Assembly (NCBI GenBank): GCA_019747815.1
Contig: JAIEQJ010000052.1
Span: forward strand, 1 to 50,839
Length of the DNA: 50,839 nucleotides
DNA from: Hyphomonadaceae bacterium
GTDB taxonomy: Bacteria; Pseudomonadota; Alphaproteobacteria; Rhizobiales; Hyphomicrobiaceae
Direction: 5' to 3'
Both the position numbers and the translations under genes were made by a program. This document shows positions 26,178 through 35,810 of the stretch, piece after piece; the stretch's first letter is position 1; each line of letters starts with the position of its first letter. Below the pieces are notes generated by a model. The model was not told the origin of the DNA. It made no database searches and saw nothing but the letters and a program-made list of their open reading frames with translations.

Positions 26178-28442
26178 TCAGCGGCGCCTGTGGCCTCCGC
26201 GCCATCGCCTGTGGCTCCCCTTGGGGCCCACGCGCAGGTTTGCCTCGCGCGTGCCGGCGGACAGAACCTCAAAGCGCAGCGCACCCGCCATGGGAATGGC
26301 CTCCACCAGGCGCACGCGCACGTCATCGCCCAGGCGATAGGCTTCGCCGGTGCGGTCGCCGATCAGCGCATGGGCGGCCTCGTGGTGGCGGAAATAGTCG
26401 TCGCCGATGGTGGCGGCGGGCACGAAGCCGTCGGCGCCGGTGTCGCTGAGGCGCACGAACAGGCCCGAGCGCGTGACGCCCGAGACGCGCGCGGCGAACT
26501 CGGCGCCCACCCGATCGGCAAGATAGCCGGCGATGAGCCGGTCCGTTGTTTCGCGCTCCGCAGCCATGGCCCGCCGCTCGCTATCGGAAATCGACTGAGC
26601 GATATCCTTGAGCTGACCGGCCTCGTCATCCGCGAGGCCGCCGGCGCCGAGCTTCAGGGCGCGGATCAGGGAGCGATGCACCAGGAGGTCGGCATAGCGC
26701 CGGATCGGCGACGTGAAGTGGGCGTAGCGCTGCAGATTGAGGCCGAAGTGGCCGATGTTCTCCGGCGCATACTCCGCCTGGGATTGCGAACGCAGCACCA
26801 CTTCGTTGACGAGATCGGAGACGGGCAACGACTTGGCACGCTGCAGCAGCCGGTTGAAGTCGCCCGCGCGCAACGTGGCGGCGCCCGGCAGCTTCAACTC
26901 GAGGCTGTCGAGGAAATCCCTGAGCGCGACCAGCTTCTCCCTCGATGGCGCGTCGTGCACCCGGTAGACGACCGGCGCGCGTGCCGCCTCCAGGGCCTCG
27001 GCCGCCGCCACGTTCGCCTGGATCATGAATTCTTCGATCAGGCGGTGCGCCGCCAGGCGCTCAGGCGTGACGACGCGCTCGACCCGGCCGTTCGCGTTCA
27101 TCAGGATTTTGCGCTCGGGCAGATCGAGATCGAGCGGCTCGCGCCGGTCGCGTGCGGCTGCCAGCGCCGCATAGGCGGCCCACAGGGGTTTGAGCGCACG
27201 CTCCAGCAGCGGCGCGCTCTTGGGGCTCGGACGGCCGTCGATCGCCGCCTGCGCCTCCTCGTAGGAGAGCTTGGCCGCCGAGCGCATCATGGCGCGCAGG
27301 AACGTGTGGCGCTTCTTGCTGCCCTGCCGGTCGAAGGTCATGCGCGCGACGAGGCAGGCGCGCTCCTCGTCTTCCTTCAGCGAGCAGAGATCGTTGGAGA
27401 TCTTCTCCGGCAGCATCGGCACCACGCGGTCGGGAAAGTAGACCGAGTTGCCGCGCATCTGCGCCTCGCGATCGAGCCGCGTGCCGGGGCGCACGTAATG
27501 TGCCACGTCGGCGATCGCCACGTGCACGACCCAGCCGCCCGGATTGCCGGGATCGGTGTCGGGTGAGGCATGCACGGCATCGTCGTGATCGCGCGCATCG
27601 ACGGGATCGATGGTCACTAGGTCGAGCGCACGCAAGTCGGTGCGGCCCGCAAGCTTCGGAGCCTGCAGGGTTGCGATCTCGGCCAGAACGGCATTGGGGA
27701 ACTCGTCGGGAATGCCGTGCGCGTGCACGGCTATCAGGCTGATCTGGCGCTGGTCCTGCGGATTGCCGAGCGTCTCGACGACGCGCGCCTGCGGCACGCC
27801 CAGACGCCCGGCGCGGGCGAGATCGAAACGCACCAGGTCGCCGTCCTTGGCCTCGCCCTCGTCGCCGGGCGCGATCGGCCACTCCTTCAGGTCCTTGCGG
27901 TCGACGGGATCGATGGTGCCGCCACCCCGGGCACGCGTGCGGAAGATGCCAAGCTGGCGGCGCTTCTCCTTCGGCAGGCGCTTGATGGGCTGTGCCTCGT
28001 AGCGGTAGCCGAACACGTCCGCCTCATCGAGGCGTGTCAGCCTTGCCAGGATGCGGTCGCCCTGGCCGAGCGCCGGTTCGCCCGCGCGTGCCGAGCCTCT
28101 CCCCGCCAGCACCAGCACGCGGGGGCGTTCGCCCTCGCCTGGATCCCATACCGCCGGCTCGCCGACGAGCTCGCCGTCGTCGTCCCGTGCCACAATCTCG
28201 ATCACCGCCACCGGCGGCAGCTTGCCGCGCTCCTTGAAGCCTTTGCGGTTGCCGCTCAGCAGGCCGTCGTCGGCCATCTCCGCCAGCATCTGCTTCAGTG
28301 CAATGCGATCGCTGCCCTTGACCGAGAAGGCGCGCGAGATCTCGCGCTTGCCCGGGGTGACCCGCGCAGTCTTGATGAACTCGAGAATCTCGTCCTTGGT
28401 GGGCAGGCCTGAGCGGCGGACTTCTTTCGGTTTACGGGCCAC
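26178..28442 (-). CDS. rnr: Ribonuclease R
   Basis: Processive 3'-5' exoribonuclease that degrades structured RNA. The product is 754 residues from a GTG at 28442, read '(M)ARKPKEVRRSGLPTKDEIL'. I chose it because alphaproteobacterial RNase R typically begins MARKPK, and no ATG is in frame nearby. Domains: N-terminal helix-turn-helix ('GKREISRAFSVKG'), cold-shock domains, the RNB domain with the Asp cluster in 'VTIDPVDARDHDDAVHA', 'HFTSPIRRYADLLVHR', and a C-terminal S1 domain ('ARVSGVTRSGLFVRL'). A short Arg-rich tail ends the protein. Start is 13 bp after the topA stop, so co-transcription is likely. Confidence 0.93.
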   Translation of the reverse strand: MARKPKEVRRSGLPTKDEILEFIKTARVTPGKREISRAFSVKGSDRIALKQMLAEMADDGLLSGNRKGFKERGKLPPVAVIEIVARDDDGELVGEPAVWDPGEGERPRVLVLAGRGSARAGEPALGQGDRILARLTRLDEADVFGYRYEAQPIKRLPKEKRRQLGIFRTRARGGGTIDPVDRKDLKEWPIAPGDEGEAKDGDLVRFDLARAGRLGVPQARVVETLGNPQDQRQISLIAVHAHGIPDEFPNAVLAEIATLQAPKLAGRTDLRALDLVTIDPVDARDHDDAVHASPDTDPGNPGGWVVHVAIADVAHYVRPGTRLDREAQMRGNSVYFPDRVVPMLPEKISNDLCSLKEDEERACLVARMTFDRQGSKKRHTFLRAMMRSAAKLSYEEAQAAIDGRPSPKSAPLLERALKPLWAAYAALAAARDRREPLDLDLPERKILMNANGRVERVVTPERLAAHRLIEEFMIQANVAAAEALEAARAPVVYRVHDAPSREKLVALRDFLDSLELKLPGAATLRAGDFNRLLQRAKSLPVSDLVNEVVLRSQSQAEYAPENIGHFGLNLQRYAHFTSPIRRYADLLVHRSLIRALKLGAGGLADDEAGQLKDIAQSISDSERRAMAAERETTDRLIAGYLADRVGAEFAARVSGVTRSGLFVRLSDTGADGFVPAATIGDDYFRHHEAAHALIGDRTGEAYRLGDDVRVRLVEAIPMAGALRFEVLSAGTREANLRVGPKGSHRRWRGGHRRR

Positions 28443-28455
28443 CTTGCGTGTGCGC

Positions 28456-31185
28456 CTACTCCGCGGCTTCCCTGGTGCCGGCCGCCTTGCCTCTGCTTTT
28501 GCCCTTCGCCTTCGCCTTGGCGGCAGGCTTGGCCTCGCTGCCCTTGGTCTCGGCGGCGGGAGCATCACCCTTGGCCTTTGCGGCGGCCTTGCCGCGCCGC
28601 GCCTTGGATTTGGCTGGTCCCTTGGCCGCGCGCTCGGCAATGAGCAGCACCGCCTCGTCCATGGTCAGGGCTGCGGGCTCCTTGCCGCGCGGCAGCGTGG
28701 CATTGACGTCGCCATGCTTGACATAGGGCCCATAGCGTCCCGAGAGCACCTGCACCTTGCCGCCTTCGCTCGGATGCTCGCCGAGCTCCTTGAGCACCGT
28801 CGGCGCGGCGCGCTGAAACCGGCTCTTGCCGCCGGCCTTCTTCTCCGCCAGCAGAACGACCGCGCGGTTGATGCCGACCGAGAACACCTCCTCCACCGTG
28901 GGCAGGTTGGCGTAGGTGCCGTCGTGCAGGATGAAGGGTCCGTAGCGCCCGAGACCCGCCGTGATCGGCTTGCCCGTCTCCGGATGGTTGCCAACCAGGC
29001 GCGGCAGCGACAGCAGCTGCAGCGCATAATCGAGCGTGACGCCGTTGGGATCGACGTGCTTGGGCACCGAGGCACGCTTGGGCTTGTCGTCCTTGCTGCC
29101 TTCGCCGAGCTGCACGTAGGGCCCGAACCGCCCGGTGCGCAGCGTCACGGCGAGCCCGGTCTCCGGGTCATGGCCGAGCAGCTTGCCGTCGGGCGTGGAG
29201 GCTTCCGCAGGGCCGTCCGCCGGCTGCGTGAGCTGGCGCGTATAGCGGCAGTCAGGATAGCGCGAGCAGCCGATGAAGGCGCCGAACTTGCCGCTCACCT
29301 TGAGGCTGAGGCGCCCCTCGCCGCAGTTGGGGCACTGGCGCGGATCGCCGCCCTCCGCCCGGGGCGGGAAGATATGCGGTCCCAAGATCTCGTTCAGCGC
29401 TTCGAGCACATCGCCGACGCGCAGGTCCTTGATCTCTTCCACCGCGCCCATGAAGTTCTTCCAGAAGTCGCGCAGGACGTCCTTCCACTCGAGCTTGCCG
29501 TCGGAGATGAGGTCGAGCTTCTCCTCCAGGTCCGCCGTGAAGTCGTATTCCACGTAGCGCGTGAAGAAGCTTTCCAGGAAGGCCGTGACGAGCCGCCCCT
29601 TGTCCTCGGGGATCAGCCGCTTCTTGTCGATGCGGACGTAGTCGCGCTCCTGCAGCACGGCCAGCGTGGAGGCATAGGTGGATGGCCGGCCGATGCCCAG
29701 CTCCTCCATGCGCTTGACGAGCGTGGCCTCGGAAAAGCGCGGCGGGGGCTGCGTGAAGTGCTGCTCGGCCTCGATCCCGCGATCGGTGACGCGGTCGCCC
29801 TCGGCGAGCGCGGGCAGCCGGCGGGCGTCCGCGTCCTCGGCGTGGTCTTCCTTGCCCTTCTCGACCAGGCGCACGGCGGTGTCGCGGCCCTCCTCGTAGA
29901 CCTTGAGGAAGCCCTCGAACTGCACGATGGAGCCCGAGGCGCGCAGTGTGTAAAGCTTGCCGTCGCGGCCCTTCACCTCGATGTCGGCCGTCGTCTGCTC
30001 GAGCTCGGCGGACGCCATCTGGCTGGCGACCGTGCGCTTCCAGATGAGCTCGTAGAGCCGTGCCTGGTCGCGCTCGAGATGACGCGCCACGTCCTGGGGC
30101 CGGCGCGTGACGTCGGTGGGGCGGATCGCCTCGTGCGCTTCCTGGGCGTTCTTCGCCTTGGTCTTGTACTCGCGCACGAACGGCGCAACGAAGCGCTGGG
30201 AGTAGTCGCGCGCGATCAGGCCGCGGATGGCGTTGATCGCCTCCGGAATGATGGTCACGCCGTCGGTTCGCATGTAGGTGATGAGGCCCACGGTCTCGCC
30301 GCCGATGTCGACGCCCTCATACAGGCGCTGGGCGAGCTGCATCGTCTGCTTGGCGGAGAAGCCGAGCTTGCGCGAGGCGTCCATCTGCAGCGTCGAGGTG
30401 GCGAACGGCGCGACCGGATTGCGCTTCACCGCCCTCTTCTCGACGCGCACGATGCGGAAGTCGCCCTTCTCGATGGCCGCCTTGATGGCGGTGGCGGAAG
30501 CCTCGTCCTTGAGATCGAGCTTCTTGAGCGTGGTGCCGGCGATGGCAGTGAGGCGGGCCGGGAACTCCTCGCCCGCGGGCGTCGCCAGGGTGGCCTCGAT
30601 GGTCCAGTATTCCTCGGTCTTGAAGGCCTCGATCTCGGCCTCGCGGTCGCAGACCAGCCGCAGCGCCACCGATTGGACGCGGCCGGCCGAGCGGGCGCCG
30701 GGCAGCTTGCGCCACAGCACGGGCGAGAGGGTGAAGCCCACGAGATAGTCGAGGGCGCGGCGGGCCAGGTAGGCCTCGACCAGGGGTGCATCGATGTCTC
30801 GCGGGGCCTTGAAGGCGTCCAGCACCGACTGCTTGGTGACGGCGTTGAAGGTCACCCGCTCGACGGGCACGCCCTTCTTGAGGGCCTTCTTCTCCTCCAG
30901 GATGCGCAGAATGTGCCAGGAAATGGCCTCCCCCTCGCGATCGGGGTCGGTGGCCAGGATCAGCTTGTCAGCGGTTTTGACCGCCGCGGTGATCTCCTTC
31001 ATGACCTTCTGGGACCGGCCATCCACGTCCCAGTGCATCTCAAAGTCCTTGTCGGGCTCGACGGAGCCGTTCTTGGACGGCAAATCCCGCACATGCCCGT
31101 AGGACGCCAGCACCTTGTAGCTGGAGCCCAGATACTTGTTGATGGCTTTGGCCTTGGCGACGGATTCGACAATAACGACGTTCAT
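28456..31185 (-). CDS. topA: DNA topoisomerase I (TopA)
   Basis: Type IA topoisomerase that removes negative supercoils. The 909-residue product starts 'MNVVIVESVAKAKAINKYLG' (Toprim) at the ATG at 31185. 'LATDPDREGEAISWH' gives the Toprim acidic residues, and the catalytic Tyr lies in 'GLITYMRTDGV'. A zinc ribbon ('CPNCGEGRLSLK', 'GCSRYPDCRY') and several C-terminal topoisomerase repeats ('GRYGPFI', 'GRFGPYV', 'GRYGPYV') follow. The last 60 residues are Lys/Ala-rich, typical of alphaproteobacterial TopA. dprA ends 322 bp upstream, a gap that probably holds a separate promoter. Confidence 0.96.
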   Translation of the reverse strand: MNVVIVESVAKAKAINKYLGSSYKVLASYGHVRDLPSKNGSVEPDKDFEMHWDVDGRSQKVMKEITAAVKTADKLILATDPDREGEAISWHILRILEEKKALKKGVPVERVTFNAVTKQSVLDAFKAPRDIDAPLVEAYLARRALDYLVGFTLSPVLWRKLPGARSAGRVQSVALRLVCDREAEIEAFKTEEYWTIEATLATPAGEEFPARLTAIAGTTLKKLDLKDEASATAIKAAIEKGDFRIVRVEKRAVKRNPVAPFATSTLQMDASRKLGFSAKQTMQLAQRLYEGVDIGGETVGLITYMRTDGVTIIPEAINAIRGLIARDYSQRFVAPFVREYKTKAKNAQEAHEAIRPTDVTRRPQDVARHLERDQARLYELIWKRTVASQMASAELEQTTADIEVKGRDGKLYTLRASGSIVQFEGFLKVYEEGRDTAVRLVEKGKEDHAEDADARRLPALAEGDRVTDRGIEAEQHFTQPPPRFSEATLVKRMEELGIGRPSTYASTLAVLQERDYVRIDKKRLIPEDKGRLVTAFLESFFTRYVEYDFTADLEEKLDLISDGKLEWKDVLRDFWKNFMGAVEEIKDLRVGDVLEALNEILGPHIFPPRAEGGDPRQCPNCGEGRLSLKVSGKFGAFIGCSRYPDCRYTRQLTQPADGPAEASTPDGKLLGHDPETGLAVTLRTGRFGPYVQLGEGSKDDKPKRASVPKHVDPNGVTLDYALQLLSLPRLVGNHPETGKPITAGLGRYGPFILHDGTYANLPTVEEVFSVGINRAVVLLAEKKAGGKSRFQRAAPTVLKELGEHPSEGGKVQVLSGRYGPYVKHGDVNATLPRGKEPAALTMDEAVLLIAERAAKGPAKSKARRGKAAAKAKGDAPAAETKGSEAKPAAKAKAKGKSRGKAAGTREAAE

Positions 31186-31507
31186 AGAGGTGTAACGCGG
31201 CTGTCCCGTCCGATGCCCTCTGGAACGGCCCCGTATCCTTGGTTGTTGGTACTTTTGCTCGTTGGCGGCCAGAACATGGTGGACGAAGGGGGCCATGTCA
31301 AACCGGCCAAAGACCAAAGGCGGGATAAGTAATATGCAATATTGATTGTTTAAGGCTATTTTGTAAGATTATGCCGCCTTGCCGACGGGCTGGTGCCAGT
31401 GCCTGTGCGGTGCGGGTGCCGGTGCACAGGCCGGTGGGGGGTGCCGGTGCGGGTGGGTGTGCGAGGACCGCCCGGTCGCGACCCGAGACAGACCCCGCCG
31501 CCCAGGC
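31186..31507. other. Intergenic region between dprA and topA
   Basis: 322 bp without a gene. Bases 31320-31372 are AT-rich and carry the palindrome AATAT-GCA-ATATT at 31331-31343, plausibly part of the topA promoter. Bases 31383-31475 are low-complexity, built of degenerate GGTGCCGGTGC-type repeats, immediately downstream of dprA. A TTACAA...AATATT pair with 17-bp spacing on the minus strand is a weak promoter candidate. Confidence 0.5.
31331..31343. promoter_or_regulatory. AT-rich palindrome upstream of topA
   Basis: AATATGCAATATT, arms AATAT/ATATT with a GCA centre, about 146 bp upstream of the topA start and in the only AT-rich stretch of this gap. Operator or promoter element is inferred from position and composition only. 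Confidence 0.35.
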
Positions 31508-32734
31508 TTATCCCTTGCGGGAGACCAGCTGATAGCCGTGGCGCTCGACGCGCCCGGCAAGCGTCAGCTCGATGAGGGCGATCTGGATGGCCCGGGCCGA
31601 CAGACCGGTGACCCGCCCCAATTCGTCGATGTCGACCGGCGCAGGTCCGAGCGCCGCCAGCAGCCGGTCCCGATCGGCCTCCTTGACCTCGTCTGACCCG
31701 ATCCGCGCCGTGTCCGGCGCCAGGGTGCCGGCCAGGGTGCCGGCCAGGGTGCCGGCCAGGGTGCCGGCCCCAGGAGCAGGCTCGGACGGCACCAGCGATG
31801 CCGGAGCGAGGGCCTCGCGCAGCATTGGGGCCAGCGCGTCGAGGATGTCCTCGGGCTCGGTCACCATGCTGGCGCCGGATTTGATGAGGGCATTGGTGCC
31901 CTCCGCGCGCGGGTCGAGGGGGTTTCCAGGAATGGCGAAGACCTCCCGTCCCTGCTCGGCGGCCCGGCGGGCGGTATAGAGCGATCCGGAGCGGTGCGCC
32001 GCCTCCACGACCAATACACCCAGCGCCAGGCCCGAGATGATGCGGTTGCGGCGCGGGAAGTCCTTGCCGCGAGGGATGAAGCCCGGCGGGTTTTCCGTCA
32101 CCAGACAGCCGCGGGCGCTGATGTCCTTCTGCAACCTGGCGTTGTCTGGCGGGTAGACGGTATCGATGCCGCCAGCCAGCACCGCAACCGTTCCCGTCGC
32201 CAGGGCCGCCGCATGGGCGGCGGCGTCGATTCCGAGCGCCAGGCCCGAGGCGATGACAAAACCGGCGCCGCCGAGGTGGGCTGCAAACAGCCGCGCGAGT
32301 TTTTGGCCGGCAGCCGATCCGTTGCGGGAGCCGACGATGGCCACCATCGGCCGCGTCAGATGATCGACATTGCCCTTCACATAGAGCAGCGGCGGCAGCG
32401 CATCGATCATCGCCAGCATCGGCGGATAGCCGGGCTCGATCGTGAACACGGGGCGCGCGCCGATCCGATGGGCGGCCTCCAGCTCGGCCTCGGCCACCGC
32501 GCGCGGGCAGATGCGCAACGCCTGCCGGCGGCCGCCTTTGTGCGACAACTCGGGCAAAGCCTCCAGCGCCGGCTCCGCGCCGCCGAAATGATTGATGAGT
32601 TCGCGAAAGGTGACGGGGCCGACGTTGTCGCTGCGGATCAGGCGCAGGCACGCCAGGCGCTGGTGGGCATCAAGCGGCGCTTGCGGCAAGGGAGCGGGCG
32701 TCAACCGCGTGCGCGTCTCATGACTTGGCGCCAA
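31508..32734 (-). CDS. dprA: DNA-processing protein DprA
   Basis: Loads RecA on incoming single-stranded DNA during transformation and is widely conserved. The 408-residue protein has an N-terminal SAM-like domain ('[21 protein letters not shown]'), the Rossmann core ('[14 protein letters not shown]', '[15 protein letters not shown]', '[13 protein letters not shown]', '[12 protein letters not shown]', '[21 protein letters not shown]'), and a C-terminal winged helix ('[20 protein letters not shown]'). No ATG is in frame; the TTG at 32734 has GGGAGAG 5 nt upstream and overlaps the plsY 3' end by 17 bp. The linker contains four copies of GTLA, encoded by a perfect 12-bp repeat. Confidence 0.92.
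   Translation of the reverse strand: MAPSHETRTRLTPAPLPQAPLDAHQRLACLRLIRSDNVGPVTFRELINHFGGAEPALEALPELSHKGGRRQALRICPRAVAEAELEAAHRIGARPVFTIEPGYPPMLAMIDALPPLLYVKGNVDHLTRPMVAIVGSRNGSAAGQKLARLFAAHLGGAGFVIASGLALGIDAAAHAAALATGTVAVLAGGIDTVYPPDNARLQKDISARGCLVTENPPGFIPRGKDFPRRNRIISGLALGVLVVEAAHRSGSLYTARRAAEQGREVFAIPGNPLDPRAEGTNALIKSGASMVTEPEDILDALAPMLREALAPASLVPSEPAPGAGTLAGTLAGTLAGTLAPDTARIGSDEVKEADRDRLLAALGPAPVDIDELGRVTGLSARAIQIALIELTLAGRVERHGYQLVSRKG
31720..31767 (+). repeat. 12-bp tandem repeat inside dprA, four copies
   Basis: CCAGGGTGCCGG repeated four times without interruption, on the + strand. On the coding strand it gives GTLA x4 in the linker between the Rossmann and winged-helix domains. Copy-number change would keep frame. 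Confidence 0.95.
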
Positions 32735-33341
32735 TCTTGCTCTCCCGGCCTTCCAGCAGGCGGCGGATGTTGGCGTGATGCTTGAGGAAAACCAGCGCCG
32801 ACATGACGAGCACGACGCCCAGCCCGGCCCAGCCCGTCACCAGATAGTAGAGGACCACGCCGGCGGTGGCAGAGAGCGCGGCCAGCGAGGAATAGCGGGT
32901 GCCGAGCGCCACGCCGATCCAGACGATGCCGAACCACAGCGCCGCCGGCCAATGCATGCCGATCAGCACGCCGATGTAGGTGGCGACGCCCTTGCCGCCC
33001 TGGAAGCGCAGCCACACGGGATAGATGTGACCGAGGAAGGCGCCGAGCCCCGCGATGTGGCAATAGATGATGGCATCGGCGCCGCCGGCCCATCTGACCG
33101 CAACGGCGTAGACGATGAGCACGGCGATCGTGCCCTTGAGCGCATCCAGCACCAGCGTCGCCGCGGCGAGCCCCTTGCGGCCGGTGCGCAGCACGTTGGT
33201 GGCGCCGATGTTGCCGGAGCCGATCCTGCGCACATCGCCGAGGCCGGCCGCCCGGGTGAGGATCAAACCGAACGGGATGGATCCCAGCAGATAGCCGGCC
33301 AGCAAAGCCAGCAGGCCGTAGACTGAGAAGAGATGCCCCAT
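32718..33341 (-). CDS. plsY: Glycerol-3-phosphate acyltransferase PlsY
   Basis: Inner-membrane enzyme moving an acyl group from acyl-phosphate to glycerol-3-phosphate, the first step of phospholipid synthesis. The 207-residue protein has five or so membrane segments and the conserved loops '[11 protein letters not shown]', '[20 protein letters not shown]' and '[18 protein letters not shown]'. The ATG at 33341 starts just before the first helix. It overlaps dprA by 17 bp and follows pyrC' by 29 bp. Confidence 0.95.
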   Translation of the reverse strand: MGHLFSVYGLLALLAGYLLGSIPFGLILTRAAGLGDVRRIGSGNIGATNVLRTGRKGLAAATLVLDALKGTIAVLIVYAVAVRWAGGADAIIYCHIAGLGAFLGHIYPVWLRFQGGKGVATYIGVLIGMHWPAALWFGIVWIGVALGTRYSSLAALSATAGVVLYYLVTGWAGLGVVLVMSALVFLKHHANIRRLLEGRESKIGAKS

Positions 33342-33370
33342 GGCCAGTGCGTCCGCCCCCAAGCGCACCG

Positions 33371-34708
33371 TCAGGCGCGCTCGGCACCACCGTATTGGTA
33401 CACGGGCTTGCCGGCAACCATCGTCAGCAGCACGCGCCCCTGCATCTTGCTCTCGTCGAAGGGCGAGTTCTTCGAGCGCGCCCTGATCTCGGCCTTGTCC
33501 ACCACCCACGGCTGCCCGAGGTCGACCAGGATGAGATCCGCCGGCGCCCCCTTCTCCAGGCGGCCGGAGGGGAGCCCCAACAGCTTGGCCGGATTGGCCG
33601 TCATGGCGCGCAGCAAGGGCAGCAGGCCGATCTCGCCGTTGTGGTGGAGGCGCAGCGCAGCGGCCAGCAGCGTCTCCAGCCCGATGGCCCCGTCGGCCGC
33701 CTCGGCGAAGGGGTGGCGCTTGGTATCGGCATCTTGTGGATCATGGCTCGAGACGATGACATCGATATCGCCCGCAGCCAATCCCCGCACCATGGCCGCC
33801 CGGTCCTCCTCTGAGCGCAGCGGAGGCTTCAGGCGGAAGAAGGTGCGATAGGGCCCGATGTCGTTCTCGTTGAGGGTGAGGTGATTGATGGAGACGCCGC
33901 AGGTGACGGGCAGCTTGCGCGCCTTGGCCGCGCGCACGACGGCCAGGCTCTCGGCGCAGCTGAGCTGCGAGGCGTGATAGCGCCCGCCCGTGATCTCCAC
34001 CAGGCGCACGTCGCGCTCGAGCACGATCGTCTCGGCCGCCTTGTTCACCCCCGGCAGGCCGAGGCGTGTCGCCACCTCGCCCGAGTTCATCACCGTGCCC
34101 TCGGTCAGGTGCGGATCCTCGGTGTGATGCACGATCAGCGCCCCGAAATCCTTGGCATAGAGCAGCACGTTGCGCATGACGCGGGCGTTCGACACGCTCG
34201 CCTTGCCGTTGGTGAAGGCGATGGCGCCGGCCCGCTGCAGCAGGCCGATCTCGGTCATCTCCAGGCCCTTGAGCCCGCGCGTCATGGCGGCCATCACGTG
34301 CACGTGGACCACGGCATTGTCGCGCGCGCGGCGTTGTATGAAGTCGACCAGCGCCACCTGATCGATGACGGGCTCGGTGTCGGGCATGACGACGATGGTC
34401 GTGACGCCGCCGGCCGCCGCCGCGTTGCTCGCCGTCTTCAGGGTCTCGCGGTGCTCCTGACCGGGCTCGCCGGTGAAGACCTGCATGTCGATCAGGCCGG
34501 GGCAGAGCACGTGGCCCTTGCAGTCGATCACCCGGGCACGCTCCGGCGCGTTGCGCCTGAGCTGCCCGCCGAGGTCGGCGATCACGCCGTCCCGCACCAA
34601 GAGCCCCCCGGGCTCGTCCTTGCCCGAGGCCGGATCGATGAGGCGTGCGTTGAGAAAGGCCGTGGCCTCGTCGGGTCCTGATTCGCCTTTGCGCATTGCG
34701 GGGGCCAT
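33371..34708 (-). CDS. Dihydroorotase-like protein PyrC' (probably non-catalytic)
   Basis: 445-residue amidohydrolase-fold protein directly behind pyrB (2 bp gap). Class I DHOases begin the barrel with DxHxHxREPG; here the site reads '[19 protein letters not shown]', so both metal-ligand His are replaced. The late catalytic 'DHAPH' is 'SSHDPQ'. '[11 protein letters not shown]' and '[21 protein letters not shown]' keep the fold. Pseudo-DHOases (PyrC' of Pseudomonas, PyrX in rhizobia) assemble with PyrB to form active aspartate transcarbamoylase, so a structural role is likely. A true DHOase should then lie elsewhere in the genome. Confidence 0.9.
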   Translation of the reverse strand: MAPAMRKGESGPDEATAFLNARLIDPASGKDEPGGLLVRDGVIADLGGQLRRNAPERARVIDCKGHVLCPGLIDMQVFTGEPGQEHRETLKTASNAAAAGGVTTIVVMPDTEPVIDQVALVDFIQRRARDNAVVHVHVMAAMTRGLKGLEMTEIGLLQRAGAIAFTNGKASVSNARVMRNVLLYAKDFGALIVHHTEDPHLTEGTVMNSGEVATRLGLPGVNKAAETIVLERDVRLVEITGGRYHASQLSCAESLAVVRAAKARKLPVTCGVSINHLTLNENDIGPYRTFFRLKPPLRSEEDRAAMVRGLAAGDIDVIVSSHDPQDADTKRHPFAEAADGAIGLETLLAAALRLHHNGEIGLLPLLRAMTANPAKLLGLPSGRLEKGAPADLILVDLGQPWVVDKAEIRARSKNSPFDESKMQGRVLLTMVAGKPVYQYGGAERA

Positions 34709-34710
34709 TG

Positions 34711-35661
34711 TCAGTGGTTGGGCAGCTGGCGTGCCATGGCTTCCAGCACGGCCATGCGCACCGCCACGCCCATCTCGACCTGGTCGCGAATGACGCTGCG
34801 CGAGTGGTCGGCGATGGTGGAGGCGATCTCCACGCCGCGGTTCATGGGGCCGGGATGCATGATCAGCGCGTCGGGCTTGGCGCGCGCCAGCTTTTCGTGA
34901 TCGAGGCCGAAGAAGTGGTAGTACTCCCGCGTGGAGGGCACGTAGGAGCCTTGCATGCGCTCGCGCTGCAGGCGCAGCATCATGACGATGTCGGCGCCCT
35001 CCAGCCCCGCGTTCATGTCGGTGAAGACCTCGATGCCGAGGCGGTCGGCCTTGGGCGGCAGCAGGGTGGAGGGTGCCACCCCGCGCACGCGGGCACCCAT
35101 GGTGTTCAGCACGTTGATGTTCGAGCGCGCGACGCGCGAATGCATGATGTCGCCGCAGATCGCCACCGTCAGTCCGCTGATGCGTCCCTTGGCGCGGCGG
35201 ATGGTCAGGGCGTCGAGCAGGGCTTGCGTGGGGTGCTGATGCGCGCCGTCACCGGCGTTGATCACCGAGCAGTCGACCTTTTGCGCCAGCAGCTCCACCG
35301 CTCCGGCCGCGTGGTGGCGCACGACCAGGATATCGGGGCGCATCGCGTTGAGCGTCATGGCGGTGTCGACCAGCGTCTCGCCCTTCTGCATGGACGAGTG
35401 CGACACGTTCATGTTCATCACGTCGGCACCGAGGCGCTTGCCCGCCAGCTCAAACGAGCTTTGCGTGCGGGTGGAGGCCTCGAAGAACAGATTGATCAGC
35501 GTTCGCCCGCGCAGGACGTCGCGCTTCTTGTTGATTTGCCGATTGTTGTCGGCGGCCTTGTCGGCCAGATCCAGCAATGCGCTGATGTCCCCTGCCGTTA
35601 GCTCTTCACAGGTCAGGAGATGGCGCCGGGCGAAAGACGCTTGGGTGATCGGGGCTGTCAT
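34711..35661 (-). CDS. pyrB: Aspartate carbamoyltransferase catalytic subunit (PyrB)
   Basis: Joins carbamoyl phosphate and aspartate, the committed step of pyrimidine synthesis. The 316-residue protein has the carbamoyl-phosphate motif '[13 protein letters not shown]', 'SSMQKGE' with the catalytic Lys loop, '[13 protein letters not shown]', and the aspartate-binding 'RLQRERMQG'. The ATG at 35661 gives the usual length; the longer frame to 35742 has no support. First gene of the minus-strand block; a promoter should lie in 35662-35810, shared with the divergent AidB-like gene. No pyrI is present. Confidence 0.95.
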   Translation of the reverse strand: MTAPITQASFARRHLLTCEELTAGDISALLDLADKAADNNRQINKKRDVLRGRTLINLFFEASTRTQSSFELAGKRLGADVMNMNVSHSSMQKGETLVDTAMTLNAMRPDILVVRHHAAGAVELLAQKVDCSVINAGDGAHQHPTQALLDALTIRRAKGRISGLTVAICGDIMHSRVARSNINVLNTMGARVRGVAPSTLLPPKADRLGIEVFTDMNAGLEGADIVMMLRLQRERMQGSYVPSTREYYHFFGLDHEKLARAKPDALIMHPGPMNRGVEIASTIADHSRSVIRDQVEMGVAVRMAVLEAMARQLPNH

Positions 35662-35810
35662 TAAAGCCGGTCCTATACGCCCATTGCCTCGGTCCCGCAA
35701 GCGGGTTGGGGAAGGCTGGGAATAGCGGCGTGCGTACCCCATGTATTGTTGCTAGGGCGAGGGGCTAGGAGACCGAATCGGCCGGCCGAATTGCAATCGT
35801 GAGGTGCGGC

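Noticed and set aside
28051-31332. 1093-codon open frame antisense to rnr and topA
   Set aside because: Shadow of high-GC coding DNA: Arg/Ala/Leu/Gly-rich product without domains, opposite two certain genes.
31356-32651. 431-codon frame overlapping dprA on the same strand
   Set aside because: Out-of-frame with DprA, Arg/Gly/Pro-rich; DprA motifs are in the other frame.
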